Notes: generated from the sequence alone by a model not told the origin. A stretch of 64,000 nucleotides of DNA from Pseudomonas sp. NC02 (GCF_002874965.1 NZ_CP025624.1:4092001-4156000), one strand, 5' to 3'; shown: positions 11,454 through 20,050, numbered from the stretch's first letter. A program made the numbers and translations.

Positions 11454-11843
11454 TTAGCCTTTTTTCTTGTAGGCCACGCAATCGATCTCAACCTTGCAAT
11501 CGACCATCATGTTCGCCTGCACACACGCCCGCGCCGGAGCATGTTCCGGGTTGAAGTATTCGCCGAAGACTTTGTTGAAGCTCCAGAAGTCCCGTGGGTC
11601 TTCCAGCCATACACCGACGCGCACCACGTCTTCCAGGGCGTAGCCGGCTTCTTCGAGAATCGCCACCACGTTGCGCATGGTCTGGTGGGTCTGCTCGACG
11701 ATCCCGCCCGTGATGATTTCACCGTCCACCGCCGGCACCTGGCCCGACACGTACAACCAGCCATCTGCTTCCACCGCGCGGGCGAAAGGACGAGGCTGGC
11801 CGCCGCCTGCAGTGGCGCCGGTGCCGTAACGAGTAATGCTCAT
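11454..11843 (-). CDS. RidA-family enamine/imine deaminase
   Basis: This 129-residue YjgF/YER057c/UK114 protein carries the YVSGQVPAVDG segment and a C-terminal ARACVQANMMVDCKVEID region. The latter contains the arginine that RidA proteins use to bind the imino acid carboxylate. RidA hydrolyses reactive enamines/imines such as 2-aminoacrylate made by PLP dehydratases. Its position beside a D-serine-dehydratase-like gene and an amino-acid importer suggests a dedicated role in this pathway. It starts 24 bases after the ABC ATPase stop codon and is likely in the same transcript. Confidence 0.92.
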   Translation of the reverse strand: MSITRYGTGATAGGGQPRPFARAVEADGWLYVSGQVPAVDGEIITGGIVEQTHQTMRNVVAILEEAGYALEDVVRVGVWLEDPRDFWSFNKVFGEYFNPEHAPARACVQANMMVDCKVEIDCVAYKKKG

Positions 11844-11866
11844 AATGGATCTCCTGAAGTGATGAT

Positions 11867-12652
11867 TTAAAAACGAATGTTCTTGAGAAATTCCGCGAGT
11901 CGCGGCGATTGCGGGCGTTCGAAAATGTCCTTCGGCGGCCCTTGTTCTTCAATGCGGCCCTGGTTCATGAAGACGATCTTGTCCGAGACCTCATAGGCAA
12001 AGCGCATTTCGTGGGTGACCAGCAACATGGTCATGCCCTCTTCCGCCAAACCCTTGATCACGCTGAGCACTTCGCCCACCAGTTCCGGGTCCAGGGCCGA
12101 GGTGACTTCGTCGAACAGCATCAGGCTCGGGTTCATCGCAATCGCCCGGGCAATCGCCACGCGCTGTTGCTGGCCGCCCGACAATTGGCCCGGGAAGTGA
12201 TTGCGGCGCTCCAGCAGGCCGACACGGTCCAGCCATTTTTCCGCCAGTGCAACCGCTTCGTCCTTGCCCATCTTCTTGACCTTGAGCAGGCCCAGGGTGA
12301 CGTTCTGCAAGGCGGTCAGGTGCGGGAACAGGTTGAACTGCTGGAACGCCATGCCGGTCATCGCGCGGTGCTGGGAGATCACCCGCTCCGGGTGGCGCAC
12401 GCGCTTGCCGCCGACCTCGCTGTAGCCGATGGATTCACCGTCGAGGGTGATCTGGCCGCCCTGGAATTCTTCCAGCAGGTTGACGCAGCGCAGCAGCGTG
12501 GTCTTGCCCGAGCCGCTGGAGCCGATCAACGTCACGACGTTGCCGCGCTGCATGCTCAGGTCGACGCCCTTGAGCACTTCCACCGGGCCGTACTGTTTAC
12601 GCAGGCCGCGAATGTTCAGCAGTGGCTGGCTTTCTTTTGAGAGTTGGTTCAT
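11867..12652 (-). CDS. Polar amino-acid ABC transporter ATP-binding protein
   Basis: This 261-residue ATPase has Walker [10 protein letters not shown] (residues 44-52), signature [14 protein letters not shown], Walker [15 protein letters not shown], and the H-loop in [10 protein letters not shown]. It belongs to the GlnQ/HisP group. Its start overlaps the upstream permease stop by 4 bases, showing translational coupling. It energises the importer formed by the two permeases and the family-3 binding protein encoded just upstream. Confidence 0.95.
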   Translation of the reverse strand: MNQLSKESQPLLNIRGLRKQYGPVEVLKGVDLSMQRGNVVTLIGSSGSGKTTLLRCVNLLEEFQGGQITLDGESIGYSEVGGKRVRHPERVISQHRAMTGMAFQQFNLFPHLTALQNVTLGLLKVKKMGKDEAVALAEKWLDRVGLLERRNHFPGQLSGGQQQRVAIARAIAMNPSLMLFDEVTSALDPELVGEVLSVIKGLAEEGMTMLLVTHEMRFAYEVSDKIVFMNQGRIEEQGPPKDIFERPQSPRLAEFLKNIRF

Positions 12653-13311
12653 GGCAACGCCACCCGCTTTTCAATGTAACGCCCCAACAATTCGATGGCG
12701 TAGTTGATGACAAAAAACATAAAGCCTGCAAACAGGTAGAACTCCAGGGTCATGAACGTCCGGGCGATGACCTGTTGGGTGCTGAGGAGCAGCTCGGCCA
12801 CACCGATCACCGACAGCAAGGTGGAAGCCTTGACGATTTCGGTGGACGAGTTGACCCAGGTCGGCAGGATCTGCCGCAGCGCCTGGGGTAACAGCACGTA
12901 GCCCAGGGATTGATAGAAGGTCAGGCCGATGGCCTTGCCCGCTTCCAGTTGCCCCTTGGGAATGGCCTGCAATGCACCGCGCACGATTTCCGAAACGTGA
13001 GAGCCGCAGAACAGCGTCAGGCCCACGGCACCGGCCTGGAACGCAGTGATCTGCCAGCCAAGCGCCGGCAGCATGTAGAAGCACGCCAATACCAGCACAA
13101 ATACCGGCGTACCGCGGATCAGGTCGACGTACAGGCGAAACGGTGCGCGCATCCAGAATTTGCCGTAGGTCAGTACCAAGCCGGCGACGATGCCGATCAG
13201 GGTGCCGAAGATAATGGCCAGGGCCGAGCAGTAGACGCTGGTCTGGAACCCCGCCCAGAGGGTTTCCCGGGCGATCCACAACTCATGCAGCCAGCTGGGG
13301 GATTCGTACAT
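12649..13311 (-). CDS. Polar amino-acid ABC transporter permease (second)
   Basis: This 220-residue HisM-type inner-membrane permease carries the EAA-loop sequence [28 protein letters not shown], which contacts the ATPase. It has about five transmembrane segments. It is paired with the adjacent permease as a heterodimer and separated from it by 9 bases. Substrate class is polar amino acids by family; the deaminase in the island suggests a D- or hydroxy-amino acid. Confidence 0.93.
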   Translation of the reverse strand: MYESPSWLHELWIARETLWAGFQTSVYCSALAIIFGTLIGIVAGLVLTYGKFWMRAPFRLYVDLIRGTPVFVLVLACFYMLPALGWQITAFQAGAVGLTLFCGSHVSEIVRGALQAIPKGQLEAGKAIGLTFYQSLGYVLLPQALRQILPTWVNSSTEIVKASTLLSVIGVAELLLSTQQVIARTFMTLEFYLFAGFMFFVINYAIELLGRYIEKRVALP

Positions 13312-13320
13312 GGGCGCTCC

Positions 13321-13983
13321 TTAGCGGCGAATTGCCAAACGCTGTTCCAGGTAACGGAGCAGCATGGCAATGAGGTAACAGGCAGCCACGTAGAGCGCGG
13401 TCGTGACCATCCAGGTTTCAATCACCCGGTAGCTTTCGACGTTGATCTTGCGGGCGTAATAGGTCAGCTCCGGCACCGCGATGGCGGCCGCGAGGGAGGT
13501 GTCCTTGAACAGCGAAATGAAATTGTTCGACAGCGCCGGCAGCACGTTGCGCAGCATCACCGGCACGGTGATGTACGCGCGGATACGCCATTCGCCCAGG
13601 CCAATGGCCAGGCCCGCTTCACGCAACCCCTTGGGAATGTTCAGCAGGCCTGCGCGAAAGACCTCGGTGAGGTAGGCACCGGCGTACAACGACAGGGTGA
13701 TGATGAACGAAGGGATCTTGTCCAGCCGGATACCCAGGCTGGGCAAGGCGAAGTAGATCAACAGGATCAGCACCAGGATCGGGGTGTTGCGGATCACCGT
13801 CACATACACCGAGGCCACGATGCGCAGCGCACGGTGTTTGGACAGCATCGCAAACGCCATCAACAGGCCGATCACGCAACCGATGGCGATGGACAGCAGT
13901 GCCAGTTCAAGGCCGAGGCCGAGCCCCGCCAGCAAGCTGGGGAAATCGCGCCACACAGCGGCAAAGTTCAACTGATAGTTCAT
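13321..13983 (-). CDS. Polar amino-acid ABC transporter permease (first)
   Basis: This 220-residue HisQ/GlnP-type permease has the family motif IRNTPILVLILLIYFALP and the EAA loop REAGLAIGLGEWRIRAYITVP. It is encoded between the binding protein and the second permease. A GC-rich hairpin separates it from the binding-protein gene, a common arrangement that lets the binding protein be made in excess. Confidence 0.93.
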   Translation of the reverse strand: MNYQLNFAAVWRDFPSLLAGLGLGLELALLSIAIGCVIGLLMAFAMLSKHRALRIVASVYVTVIRNTPILVLILLIYFALPSLGIRLDKIPSFIITLSLYAGAYLTEVFRAGLLNIPKGLREAGLAIGLGEWRIRAYITVPVMLRNVLPALSNNFISLFKDTSLAAAIAVPELTYYARKINVESYRVIETWMVTTALYVAACYLIAMLLRYLEQRLAIRR

Positions 13984-14001
13984 GGTCGGCAGTACCTGAT
14001 T

Positions 14002-14023
14002 GGGGCGCCGTCAGCGACGCCCC
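14002..14023 (-). terminator. Hairpin between binding-protein and permease genes (partial terminator or processing site)
   Basis: GGGGCG and CGCCCC arms (with further imperfect pairing) enclose a short loop. It lies 12 bases after the binding-protein stop and before the first permease. There is no long T-run on the minus strand, so full termination is unlikely; attenuation or mRNA stabilisation is more plausible. Confidence 0.4.
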
Positions 14024-14035
14024 AGGGTTTACGAA

Positions 14036-14884
14036 TTACTTGAACTCAACCGGGAAACCGATCGCAGGCTCCGGCAGGTCCACACCGAACCATTGCTTGA
14101 ACGAGGCCTTGTACATTGGGAATTCCACACCGGTCATGGCTTCATGCAGGGCGGTGTTGACGAAGTTCAGCCAGTCCTGGTCGCCACGCTTGACGGCGCA
14201 CGCATAGGTTTGCGGGCTCCAGGCGTAGCTCGGGCTGCGGTAGCGGCCCGGGTTTTGCACCATCAGGTACTTGACCGAGGACTGGTCGGTGGCAGCGGTG
14301 TCGGCACGCCCGGAGTTCACGGCCTGGTACATCAGGTCGACGCTGTCGTACTGGTCGACCTTGGCTTTGGGCAATGCCTGGTGCACCAGCTCTTCGGCGT
14401 AGACGTTTTGCAGCACGGCCACGGTGACGCTGTCGCCGGCGGCCTGCAGGTCTTCGATTTCCTTGTACTTGCTGTTGGCCGGCAGCAGCAGGCCCACACC
14501 TTCGCGGTAGTACGGCAGGGTGAAGGCCACCTGCTGCGCACGGCTTGCCGTGACGGTGATGAACTGGCAGCTCATGTCGACCTTGTCGGTCAACAGGTTG
14601 GGAATGCGGGCATCGGAAGACTGCACCACGTATTCGACTTTGCTCGGGTCATTGAACAGACCCTTGGCCACGATGTGGCCGATGTCGATGTCAAAACCCT
14701 GCAACTTGCCATCCGCTCCCTGGAAGTGCCACGGCGCATTGGTACTGCCTGTACCCACGATCAGGTGCCCACGCTTGAGCACTGTATCGAGCTTGCTGTC
14801 CGCCGCCTGCACTACGCTGGCGAGGGAAGCCGATGCGGCGAAGAGAAAAACACACGCTTTGAACACGGAAGGTCGGTGATGCAT
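14036..14884 (-). CDS. Polar amino-acid ABC transporter periplasmic substrate-binding protein (family 3)
   Basis: This 282-residue exported protein has a signal peptide at about 1-27 (VFLFAASASLASVVQA). The SBP_bac_3 fold follows, with LDTVLKRGHLIVGT at the mature start, LQGFDIDIGHIVAKGL and FITVTASRAQQVAFTLPYYREG. It captures the substrate in the periplasm for the two permeases and ATPase downstream. I chose the ATG at 14884 because it follows GGAG and gives a clean signal peptide; upstream codons do not. As the first gene of the transport operon it likely lies just after the island promoter. Confidence 0.93.
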   Translation of the reverse strand: MHHRPSVFKACVFLFAASASLASVVQAADSKLDTVLKRGHLIVGTGSTNAPWHFQGADGKLQGFDIDIGHIVAKGLFNDPSKVEYVVQSSDARIPNLLTDKVDMSCQFITVTASRAQQVAFTLPYYREGVGLLLPANSKYKEIEDLQAAGDSVTVAVLQNVYAEELVHQALPKAKVDQYDSVDLMYQAVNSGRADTAATDQSSVKYLMVQNPGRYRSPSYAWSPQTYACAVKRGDQDWLNFVNTALHEAMTGVEFPMYKASFKQWFGVDLPEPAIGFPVEFK

Positions 14885-15219
14885 GACAAGCACTCCAGGG
14901 ATTGTGTATTCCGCTATACCGGAACTTAGTATGTAACAACGGAATAGATAGCAGAAAGTGTGCCACACGCAGTAACAGAAAAATATTGCGGGATTAATTT
15001 CTTTTTAAATCAAATGGATAGATTTTTATCAGCGATAAGGCACTGGGTCAGCCGCTGCAATCAGATTGCTACCGTTGGCTACACACCGGGGTGACAGGCC
15101 ACATTTGGGTGCGGGGGCGGGTCGTTACCGTGCACGAAAGCGGTGCGGTGGCCGGATGGAAGAATTCCGTGGCTGGGCTAGTCTTGGCAGATGATCGACC
15201 CTCCAAGGAACGCGTTCAG
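14885..15219. other. Intergenic region holding divergent promoters
   Basis: This stretch separates the minus-strand importer operon from a small plus-strand gene. It includes an AT-rich centre (about 14985-15035) and the TTCCG/CGGAA palindrome near the importer start. I see no RNA gene and no clear -35/-10 pair that I would assign. Confidence 0.5.
14907..14946. promoter_or_regulatory. Candidate operator: nested TATTCCG/CGGAATA palindromes before the importer operon
   Basis: TTCCG (14909-14913) and CGGAA (14920-14924) form an inverted repeat with a 6-base gap. A second CGGAATA lies at 14940-14946, so TATTCCG at 14907 also pairs with it. The site is 23-62 bases before the binding-protein ATG, a position suited to repression by the IclR protein encoded in the island. 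The protein-site link is inference. Confidence 0.3.
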
Positions 15220-15456
15220 ATGAAGATCAGTCTTGTCCTTATGTTGTTGTCGCTGGCGTTTGCCACCCAGGTGTTCGCCAAGGATGACCGGCGCGAATGC
15301 AAGGCCGAGCTGGTCAGGCTGAAGGCGGCGTTCAGTACGAACTACACCACGCAGAATCATCATGGGTATCGTCGGGCCAAGGATGCCAAGGATCAGGGTG
15401 ACTATAAGCAGTGCGTGGGGTTGGCGAAGAAGGCTCGGGAGCGGGCGGAGCGCTGA
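15220..15456 (+). CDS. Small exported hypothetical protein
   Basis: This 78-residue protein begins with a signal peptide (MKISLVLMLLSLAFATQVFA) and continues as a short, basic, Lys/Arg-rich mature part with two cysteines (Cys at RRECKAEL and KQCVGLAK). The ATG at 15220 follows AAGGA at 15205-15209; the longer upstream frame has no support. I recognise no family. Small helical periplasmic proteins of this type are common in Pseudomonas, but no function can be assigned. Confidence 0.7.
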   Translation: MKISLVLMLLSLAFATQVFAKDDRRECKAELVRLKAAFSTNYTTQNHHGYRRAKDAKDQGDYKQCVGLAKKARERAER

Positions 15457-15463
15457 AGGCTTT

Positions 15464-15510
15464 GGGCTGCTGCGCAGCCCAGCGGGAGCAAGCTCCCTCG
15501 CCACAATGGG
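15464..15510. repeat. Hairpin plus single REP-like unit
   Basis: GGGCTGC-TGC-GCAGCCC is a perfect inverted repeat at 15464-15480. It is followed by a GCGGGAGCAAGCTCCCTCGC hairpin, a common Pseudomonas REP variant. It lies just after the small exported gene and may end its transcript. Confidence 0.75.
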
Positions 15511-15603
15511 CCAGTTGGAGGTGGGTACCTGTTAGTTTTGACAGTAGACGGTTTTGATCGCCGGGATTAGCGTGGGCCAGGCCTTTCGCTCAAGGAGATC
15601 ATC

Positions 15604-15981
15604 ATGGGAATTGCAACGGCGGTGATTGCCGATGCCGAGCAGTATCAGCAGTTGCTCAAGACGCATAGAACGGTGTTCATGCTGTTTGTTTCGCAGCACT
15701 GCCCGGCCTGCGGGGAAGCCGGGCCACTGTTTGAACGGATTGCCGGGAAATACGCCAGTTCCGTGAAGAGCCTGGTGCTCGACACTGCCCGAACCCCTAG
15801 GCATCCCGAGGTTACCGGCACGCCTACCCTGCTGGTTTTCCAGAATGGCAAGATGATCAATAAGCTGGAGGGGTTCGACGAAAAAACGCTGAGGGAGACG
15901 TTCGCCAGGACCAGAATCAGTCCTCCAACATCAACCGCGCCGTACCCGAAACCCGAATCGAGGCACCCTTTTCATCGGTGA
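15604..15981 (+). CDS. Thioredoxin-like protein
   Basis: This 125-residue single-domain protein has a CPAC redox motif in VSQHCPACGEAGPLF and the cis-proline segment GTPTLLVFQNGK of the thioredoxin fold. It has no signal peptide, so it is cytoplasmic. The ATG follows AAGGAGATCATC. The last ~20 residues (Pro/Ser-rich) are encoded by DNA that overlaps the convergent PhzF gene by 65 bases, so the tail may be a recent extension after loss of an earlier stop. Its partner is unknown. Confidence 0.85.
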   Translation: MGIATAVIADAEQYQQLLKTHRTVFMLFVSQHCPACGEAGPLFERIAGKYASSVKSLVLDTARTPRHPEVTGTPTLLVFQNGKMINKLEGFDEKTLRETFARTRISPPTSTAPYPKPESRHPFHR

Positions 15982-16759
15982 TCTGCGCCTGCAAGCGCGA
16001 ACGGCTGCCCATGTCCTCGCCTTGAATGATGTCGATGCGCCCGTTGTGCGGCCAGCCCAGGTCCCGCAGGTAGCCGGCAAAGGCAGCGGTCGCGGCACCC
16101 GTGGCCGGGTCTTCGTACACGCCGCCCACCGCAAACGGGTTGCGGGTGTGGAACAGCGTCGGGCTTTCGGCAAACACCAGCACCACGGTGCCCAAACCGG
16201 CGTCGGTCATGTAGCGGCGACCGGCTTCCAGTTCATAGTGCATCTGGCTGAGTTTGGCGCGGCTGGCGAGCGCCAGCACCAGGTGGGAAATGCCGGCATG
16301 GATGATCGCTGGCGGAATGCTCGTGTCCAGGTCATTGCGGGTGTAACCGAACAAGGTCAGGCCCGCGTCCACCAGGGCATCGTTGGCCGGTGCGCTGCGG
16401 GTTGGCGGGGATTGCAGCGCGGCCTCGATCAGGTCGCCTTCGCTGCGGCCGCTGACGGAAATATCGCCGTTGTTCAAGGTCAGGTGGAATTCGCCATCGC
16501 CCAGCGCCAGGCTCAAGGCCGCACCGAGGGCGATGGTGGCGTGCCCGCAAAACGCAACTTCGGACTCCGGCGCGAAGTACCGCACGCGCCAGCCGTCATC
16601 CTGCGGGCAGGCAAATACGGTTTCCGAAAACCCGACTTCGTGGGCGATACGCTGCATTTCTACAGCTTCCGGCAGGCTGTCACCGATCCAAACACCTGCA
16701 GGGTTACCGCCCTGGTTGCCGTCACAGAATGCAGAAATCTTAAGCACGTCCAAAGTCAT
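15917..16759 (-). CDS. PhzF-family isomerase-like protein
   Basis: This 280-residue protein has the diaminopimelate-epimerase-like fold of PhzF. The catalytic glutamate lies in GFSETVF and the glycine-rich AFCGHATIALG loop follows. No other phenazine genes are present, so it is one of the stand-alone PhzF-like proteins of unknown substrate rather than a phenazine enzyme. Its 3' end overlaps the thioredoxin-like gene on the other strand. Confidence 0.88.
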   Translation of the reverse strand: MTLDVLKISAFCDGNQGGNPAGVWIGDSLPEAVEMQRIAHEVGFSETVFACPQDDGWRVRYFAPESEVAFCGHATIALGAALSLALGDGEFHLTLNNGDISVSGRSEGDLIEAALQSPPTRSAPANDALVDAGLTLFGYTRNDLDTSIPPAIIHAGISHLVLALASRAKLSQMHYELEAGRRYMTDAGLGTVVLVFAESPTLFHTRNPFAVGGVYEDPATGAATAAFAGYLRDLGWPHNGRIDIIQGEDMGSRSRLQAQITDEKGASIRVSGTARLMLED

Positions 16760-16838
16760 TCGGGTAACCCTTCCTTAACGGTTCAGTGAGCGGCGATGCT
16801 ATCCAAAGGCCAGCCCAGCGTCGAATGAAATTCACCCG

Positions 16839-18392
16839 TTAAAGAGGGGCCAGCAACACCTGCGTGACCCGCCGCTCCTCCACCGCCGCCACGGTCAGGC
16901 GCCAGCCTTCATGTTCCAGGCTGTCACCGACCACCGGCAGTCGATCCAGCAGGCTCATCACCAGCCCGGCCAGGGTCTGGTAATCCTCCGTCGCCACAGC
17001 CTTGAAGCCGGTGCGCTGGCGGATCAGGTTGAGGTTCAAGGCGCCATTGACGCGAAAACCACCCTCCTCCTCGACGATATCCGGGCCTTCGACCTCACTC
17101 GCATCCGGCAACTCACCGGCGATGGACTCGAGGATGTCGGTCATGCTCAACACCCCGATAAAGTCGCCAAATTCGTTGATCACGAAGGCAATGTGAGTCG
17201 ACTCCTGACGCATCTGCTCCAAGGCATTGAGAATCGAAAAACTCTCCAGCAAGTTGACCGCCCGGCGCGCCAGGTGCTCCAGGTTCGGCTCGTTACCGGC
17301 CAGGTATTCCTTGAGCAACTCCTTCTTGTGCACAAAGCCCAATGGCTCGTCGACATTACCGTCGCGGATCAAGGGCAGACGCGAGTAAGACGAATGCATC
17401 AGTTTCAGGCGGATAGTGTCGGGATCGTCCGAGAGATCTATAGAGTCCACCTTCGCCCGAGGCGTCATCAGCGTACGGATCGGGCGTTCAGCCAGTTGCA
17501 GCACGCCACTGATCATCACCCGCTCGCGCCGGTCGAACAGCGGCCCGCCGTTGGCATCGGGGTTATCCAGCAGGTCGGCGACCTCTTCACCCACCTCCTC
17601 CACTGCCAGATTACGCCCGCCGAGCAAACGCATCACCGCGTGGGCCGTACGCTCACGCCTCGGCAGCGTGCCCTGGGCCGACTTCTTGCGGCGCGACCGG
17701 GCGATCTGGTTGAACAGCTCGATCAGGATCGAGAAGCCGATGGCCGCGTACAGATAGCCTTTGGGAATGTGGAAGCCCAGGCCTTCGGCCGTCAGGGCAA
17801 AACCGATCATCATCAGGAAGCCCAGGCACAGCATGATCACCGTCGGGTGGGCGTTGACGAAACGGGTCAGCGGCTTGCTGGCAATGATCATCAGGCCGAT
17901 GGAAATGATCACCGCGATCATCATCACCGCCAGCTCATCCACCATGCCCACGGCGGTAATCACCGCATCGAGAGAGAACACCGCATCCAGCACCACAATC
18001 TGCGCAACGATCGGCCAGAACATCGCATAGGCCACGTTGCCAGTGCGCTGAGCCACATGCCCCTCAAGGCGCTCATGCAATTCCATGGTGGCCTTGAACA
18101 ACAGGAACACACCACCAAACAGCATGATCAAGTCACGGCCCGAGAAACTCTTGTCGAACACCTCGAACAGCGGTTGGGTCAGGGTCACCAACCAGGAAAT
18201 ACTTGCCAACAGGCCCAGACGCATCAGCAACGCCAGGGACAAACCGATCAGACGCGCACGGTCACGCTGCTCCGGCGGCAGCTTGTCCGCCAGGATCGCG
18301 ATAAACACCAGGTTGTCGATGCCCAGCACCAGCTCCAGCACAATCAAAGTCAACAGGCCGAGCCAGGCCGTTGGATCCGCTAACCATTCCAT
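16839..18392 (-). CDS. TerC-family membrane protein with CBS and CorC/HlyC domains
   Basis: This 517-residue protein begins with a TerC-type membrane domain of about seven segments (1-240; [14 protein letters not shown] with the conserved acidic residues). A CBS pair follows (about 300-420; [34 protein letters not shown]), then a C-terminal CorC_HlyC domain (435-515). TerC proteins are linked to metal ion efflux, especially manganese, and the CBS/CorC parts usually sense nucleotides. It resembles the E. coli YoaE group. I looked for a yybP-ykoY manganese riboswitch upstream and could not recognise one. Confidence 0.9.
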   Translation of the reverse strand: MEWLADPTAWLGLLTLIVLELVLGIDNLVFIAILADKLPPEQRDRARLIGLSLALLMRLGLLASISWLVTLTQPLFEVFDKSFSGRDLIMLFGGVFLLFKATMELHERLEGHVAQRTGNVAYAMFWPIVAQIVVLDAVFSLDAVITAVGMVDELAVMMIAVIISIGLMIIASKPLTRFVNAHPTVIMLCLGFLMMIGFALTAEGLGFHIPKGYLYAAIGFSILIELFNQIARSRRKKSAQGTLPRRERTAHAVMRLLGGRNLAVEEVGEEVADLLDNPDANGGPLFDRRERVMISGVLQLAERPIRTLMTPRAKVDSIDLSDDPDTIRLKLMHSSYSRLPLIRDGNVDEPLGFVHKKELLKEYLAGNEPNLEHLARRAVNLLESFSILNALEQMRQESTHIAFVINEFGDFIGVLSMTDILESIAGELPDASEVEGPDIVEEEGGFRVNGALNLNLIRQRTGFKAVATEDYQTLAGLVMSLLDRLPVVGDSLEHEGWRLTVAAVEERRVTQVLLAPL

Positions 18393-18415
18393 TTTTCAGT
18401 ATCTCTTCAAGTTTT

Positions 18416-18571
18416 TCAGAATGCCGGGCACGGCAACGCACGGTCGAGGGACCGGGTAAGGGTAGGCAATCGGAAGACGGGATGCCTGGCCTGGAGGCAG
18501 GCGATCAGCGGGAACAGCGACAGTGCATGTCTTGAGGAAAGACGACTGGGAGGCTCCGAGAGGGTGTTCAT
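18416..18571 (-). CDS. Possible 51-codon upstream ORF before the TerC-CBS gene
   Basis: An ATG at 18571, preceded by AGGA at fair spacing, opens a frame of 51 codons that ends 24 bases before the TerC-CBS start. The peptide begins MNTLSEPPSRLSSRHALSLF and is rich in Ser, Pro, Leu and Arg, with no recognisable domain. It could be a leader ORF that tunes translation of the metal-transport gene, or a chance frame. No homologue is known to me. Confidence 0.2.
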   Translation of the reverse strand: MNTLSEPPSRLSSRHALSLFPLIACLQARHPVFRLPTLTRSLDRALPCPAF

Positions 18572-18744
18572 GCAGGTCCTGTTGTGGGAAAGGGACTTGA
18601 ATCGTACAGGCGAAACGGGAATTTCCTACAATCTAAAATTATTACAAGATCTGTAGGATCAAGCATTCTGATATTAGGGAGAATGTCGTGAGCCAACAAT
18701 TTTTCACTATGGTTGGGACAGCCCATAACAAATTTTGAGCATTT

Positions 18745-18794
18745 GATCGTTCCCACGCTCTGCGTGGGAATGCATACCGTGACGCTCCGCGTCA
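18745..18794. repeat. Half copy of the GATCGTTCCCACGCTC repeat
   Basis: The stretch GATCGTTCCCACGCTCTGCG and the following GACGCTCCGCGTC hairpin match one half of the element at 8151-8261; the second arm is absent. The surrounding gap 18572-18827 is otherwise AT-rich at 18610-18670 and shows no gene I would defend. Confidence 0.85.
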
Positions 18795-18827
18795 CCCTCT
18801 CGCCGGACTTCAGCCAGGCTCGTAGCA

Positions 18828-19298
18828 TCAAGCTTTATCGTCGGGCAGATCAACACGATCTTGCTGCTCTTCACTGATCAGGTATTCAAGAAACGCGGTA
18901 TACGTCGGCCATGAATCCGGCGCAGTCAACAAGGCCTCCCTACCCAGGCGGCACACATCCACGTCATCACACCAAATCACCCGACCGCCTCCGCCCGAGC
19001 AATCCATCACGATCAAACTGGCCGGCGGCTGGGCTAATACCAAAAACTGCCGCGCAAGCCCGGCACGCTCTCGAAGACTTCTGGTTTCGTCCAGGACATT
19101 CGGCGCAGGCGCCCACCCTATTGCGTGCAAGGGCAAAACGTAGATTCCAGAGCCATCGAAGAACTCGGCAGCCTCACGAAAATCATCCGCAAGCTCCAGG
19201 CCAAGGTGGCTCTGCACCTCATCAAGAAACCCAGGCTCAACGGCGCGCGCGCCATTCAAAAGCAAACATTGCTGCCGGATCATTGCCAACGTGGACAT
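18828..19298 (-). CDS. SUKH (SMI1/KNR4)-like protein, candidate immunity protein
   Basis: This 156-residue cytoplasmic protein has the SUKH-type opening FLDEVQSHLGLELADDFREA followed by a conserved hydrophobic strand and Trp (GIYVLPLHAIGW). SUKH proteins often neutralise polymorphic and contact-dependent toxins. It is the last of three minus-strand genes with TPR and YwqK-like proteins, separated by 18 bases from the TPR gene. I chose the ATG at 19298; a GTG at 19304 is also possible. No toxin gene is adjacent, so the immunity role is inferred. Confidence 0.6.
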   Translation of the reverse strand: MSTLAMIRQQCLLLNGARAVEPGFLDEVQSHLGLELADDFREAAEFFDGSGIYVLPLHAIGWAPAPNVLDETRSLRERAGLARQFLVLAQPPASLIVMDCSGGGGRVIWCDDVDVCRLGREALLTAPDSWPTYTAFLEYLISEEQQDRVDLPDDKA

Positions 19299-19316
19299 CA
19301 ACACCCGCCCTCGCGT

Positions 19317-19745
19317 CTAGAGATTTGCCCGCGTGCCAAGAAAGCGCAGATAGCGCCCATCCTCGTTGTCAAAGATCTCGGCCCCTGCGCCCATGTATGC
19401 CCGCATCAATTCATCGGCGGCCTGATCATCGTGGCCCTGATCCAGCAAAACCTGCCCCAGGCGCAGATGTAAAAACGGATTTCCGAGACCGCCCGGACAG
19501 GTCATCGCATAGTCCAAGGCATCCCGGGCTGAGCCTTTGAATCCGGATAAAAAGCATGCATCAGCGATGGCAGCCAATACCCAGGTGGAGGCTTCCCAAT
19601 CATTTTTCGGCTCGGGGATCAAGATCCAGGCCTTGTTGTATTGCTCGATGGCCTCTTCATAACGGCCGTCATCGGCCAATTGATCACCTGCACTGCATAA
19701 CGACTGGATCTCTTCGTGCAGCGACGCTGCAAGCTCAGTGGTCAT
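19317..19745 (-). CDS. Small TPR protein
   Basis: This 142-residue protein has at least two tetratricopeptide-type helix pairs (ADDGRYEEAIEQYNKAWILI and PFLHLRLGQVLLDQGHDDQA). Its ATG overlaps the stop of the YwqK-like gene by 4 bases, so the two are translationally coupled. Similar short TPR proteins are found beside polymorphic-toxin immunity genes in Pseudomonas. A binding partner is not evident. An earlier in-frame codon at 19787 would extend it deep into the upstream gene and is unlikely. Confidence 0.75.
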   Translation of the reverse strand: MTTELAASLHEEIQSLCSAGDQLADDGRYEEAIEQYNKAWILIPEPKNDWEASTWVLAAIADACFLSGFKGSARDALDYAMTCPGGLGNPFLHLRLGQVLLDQGHDDQAADELMRAYMGAGAEIFDNEDGRYLRFLGTRANL

Positions 19746-20050
19746 GAGGACTCCTCCAGAGATCCATCTGCATCCCAGAACGACCACAGCCCAACTTCCT
19801 GGCCACGCTCATAAACGCCCTGCGCCGCCACCTGTCCATTGTCGTGGTAGTCCCGCCAGTCGCCGTGTTCGGCGCCATCCACGTAATTCCCCTCGGAAGC
19901 CAGGTTGCCGTTTGGGTGGTAGGCGCGAAAAAGCCCATGTCGAATCCATTGCGTGCCGTCCTCGGACAGGTAACGCGAATACCTGAATCGAACCTCACCG
20001 GTCTCGTAGGGAATTTCCGCTATGTGTAACGCGTTTGGTTTTTCGTCCAT
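19742..20050 (-). CDS. YwqK-family MORN-repeat protein, putative antitoxin/immunity
   Basis: This 102-residue protein has two to three MORN-type repeats (HGLFRAYHPNGNLASEGNY, HGDWRDYHDNGQVAAQGVY, VGLWSFWDADG). This is the pattern of the YwqK family annotated as antitoxins. It has no signal peptide. It is the first gene of the three-gene set and overlaps the TPR gene by 4 bases. No cognate toxin can be seen on either side, so a role as orphan immunity is inference. Confidence 0.75.
   Translation of the reverse strand: MDEKPNALHIAEIPYETGEVRFRYSRYLSEDGTQWIRHGLFRAYHPNGNLASEGNYVDGAEHGDWRDYHDNGQVAAQGVYERGQEVGLWSFWDADGSLEESS

Noticed and set aside
15917..16759. Phenazine biosynthesis
   Set aside because: Only a PhzF-like gene is present, with no phzA-E or phzG nearby; stand-alone PhzF homologues are common.
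18393..18600. yybP-ykoY manganese riboswitch upstream of the TerC-CBS gene
   Set aside because: I could not find the conserved loops of this class in the region.
18568..18831. An 87-codon minus-strand frame
   Set aside because: It spans an AT-rich gap and a repeat, has no ribosome site and no recognisable features.
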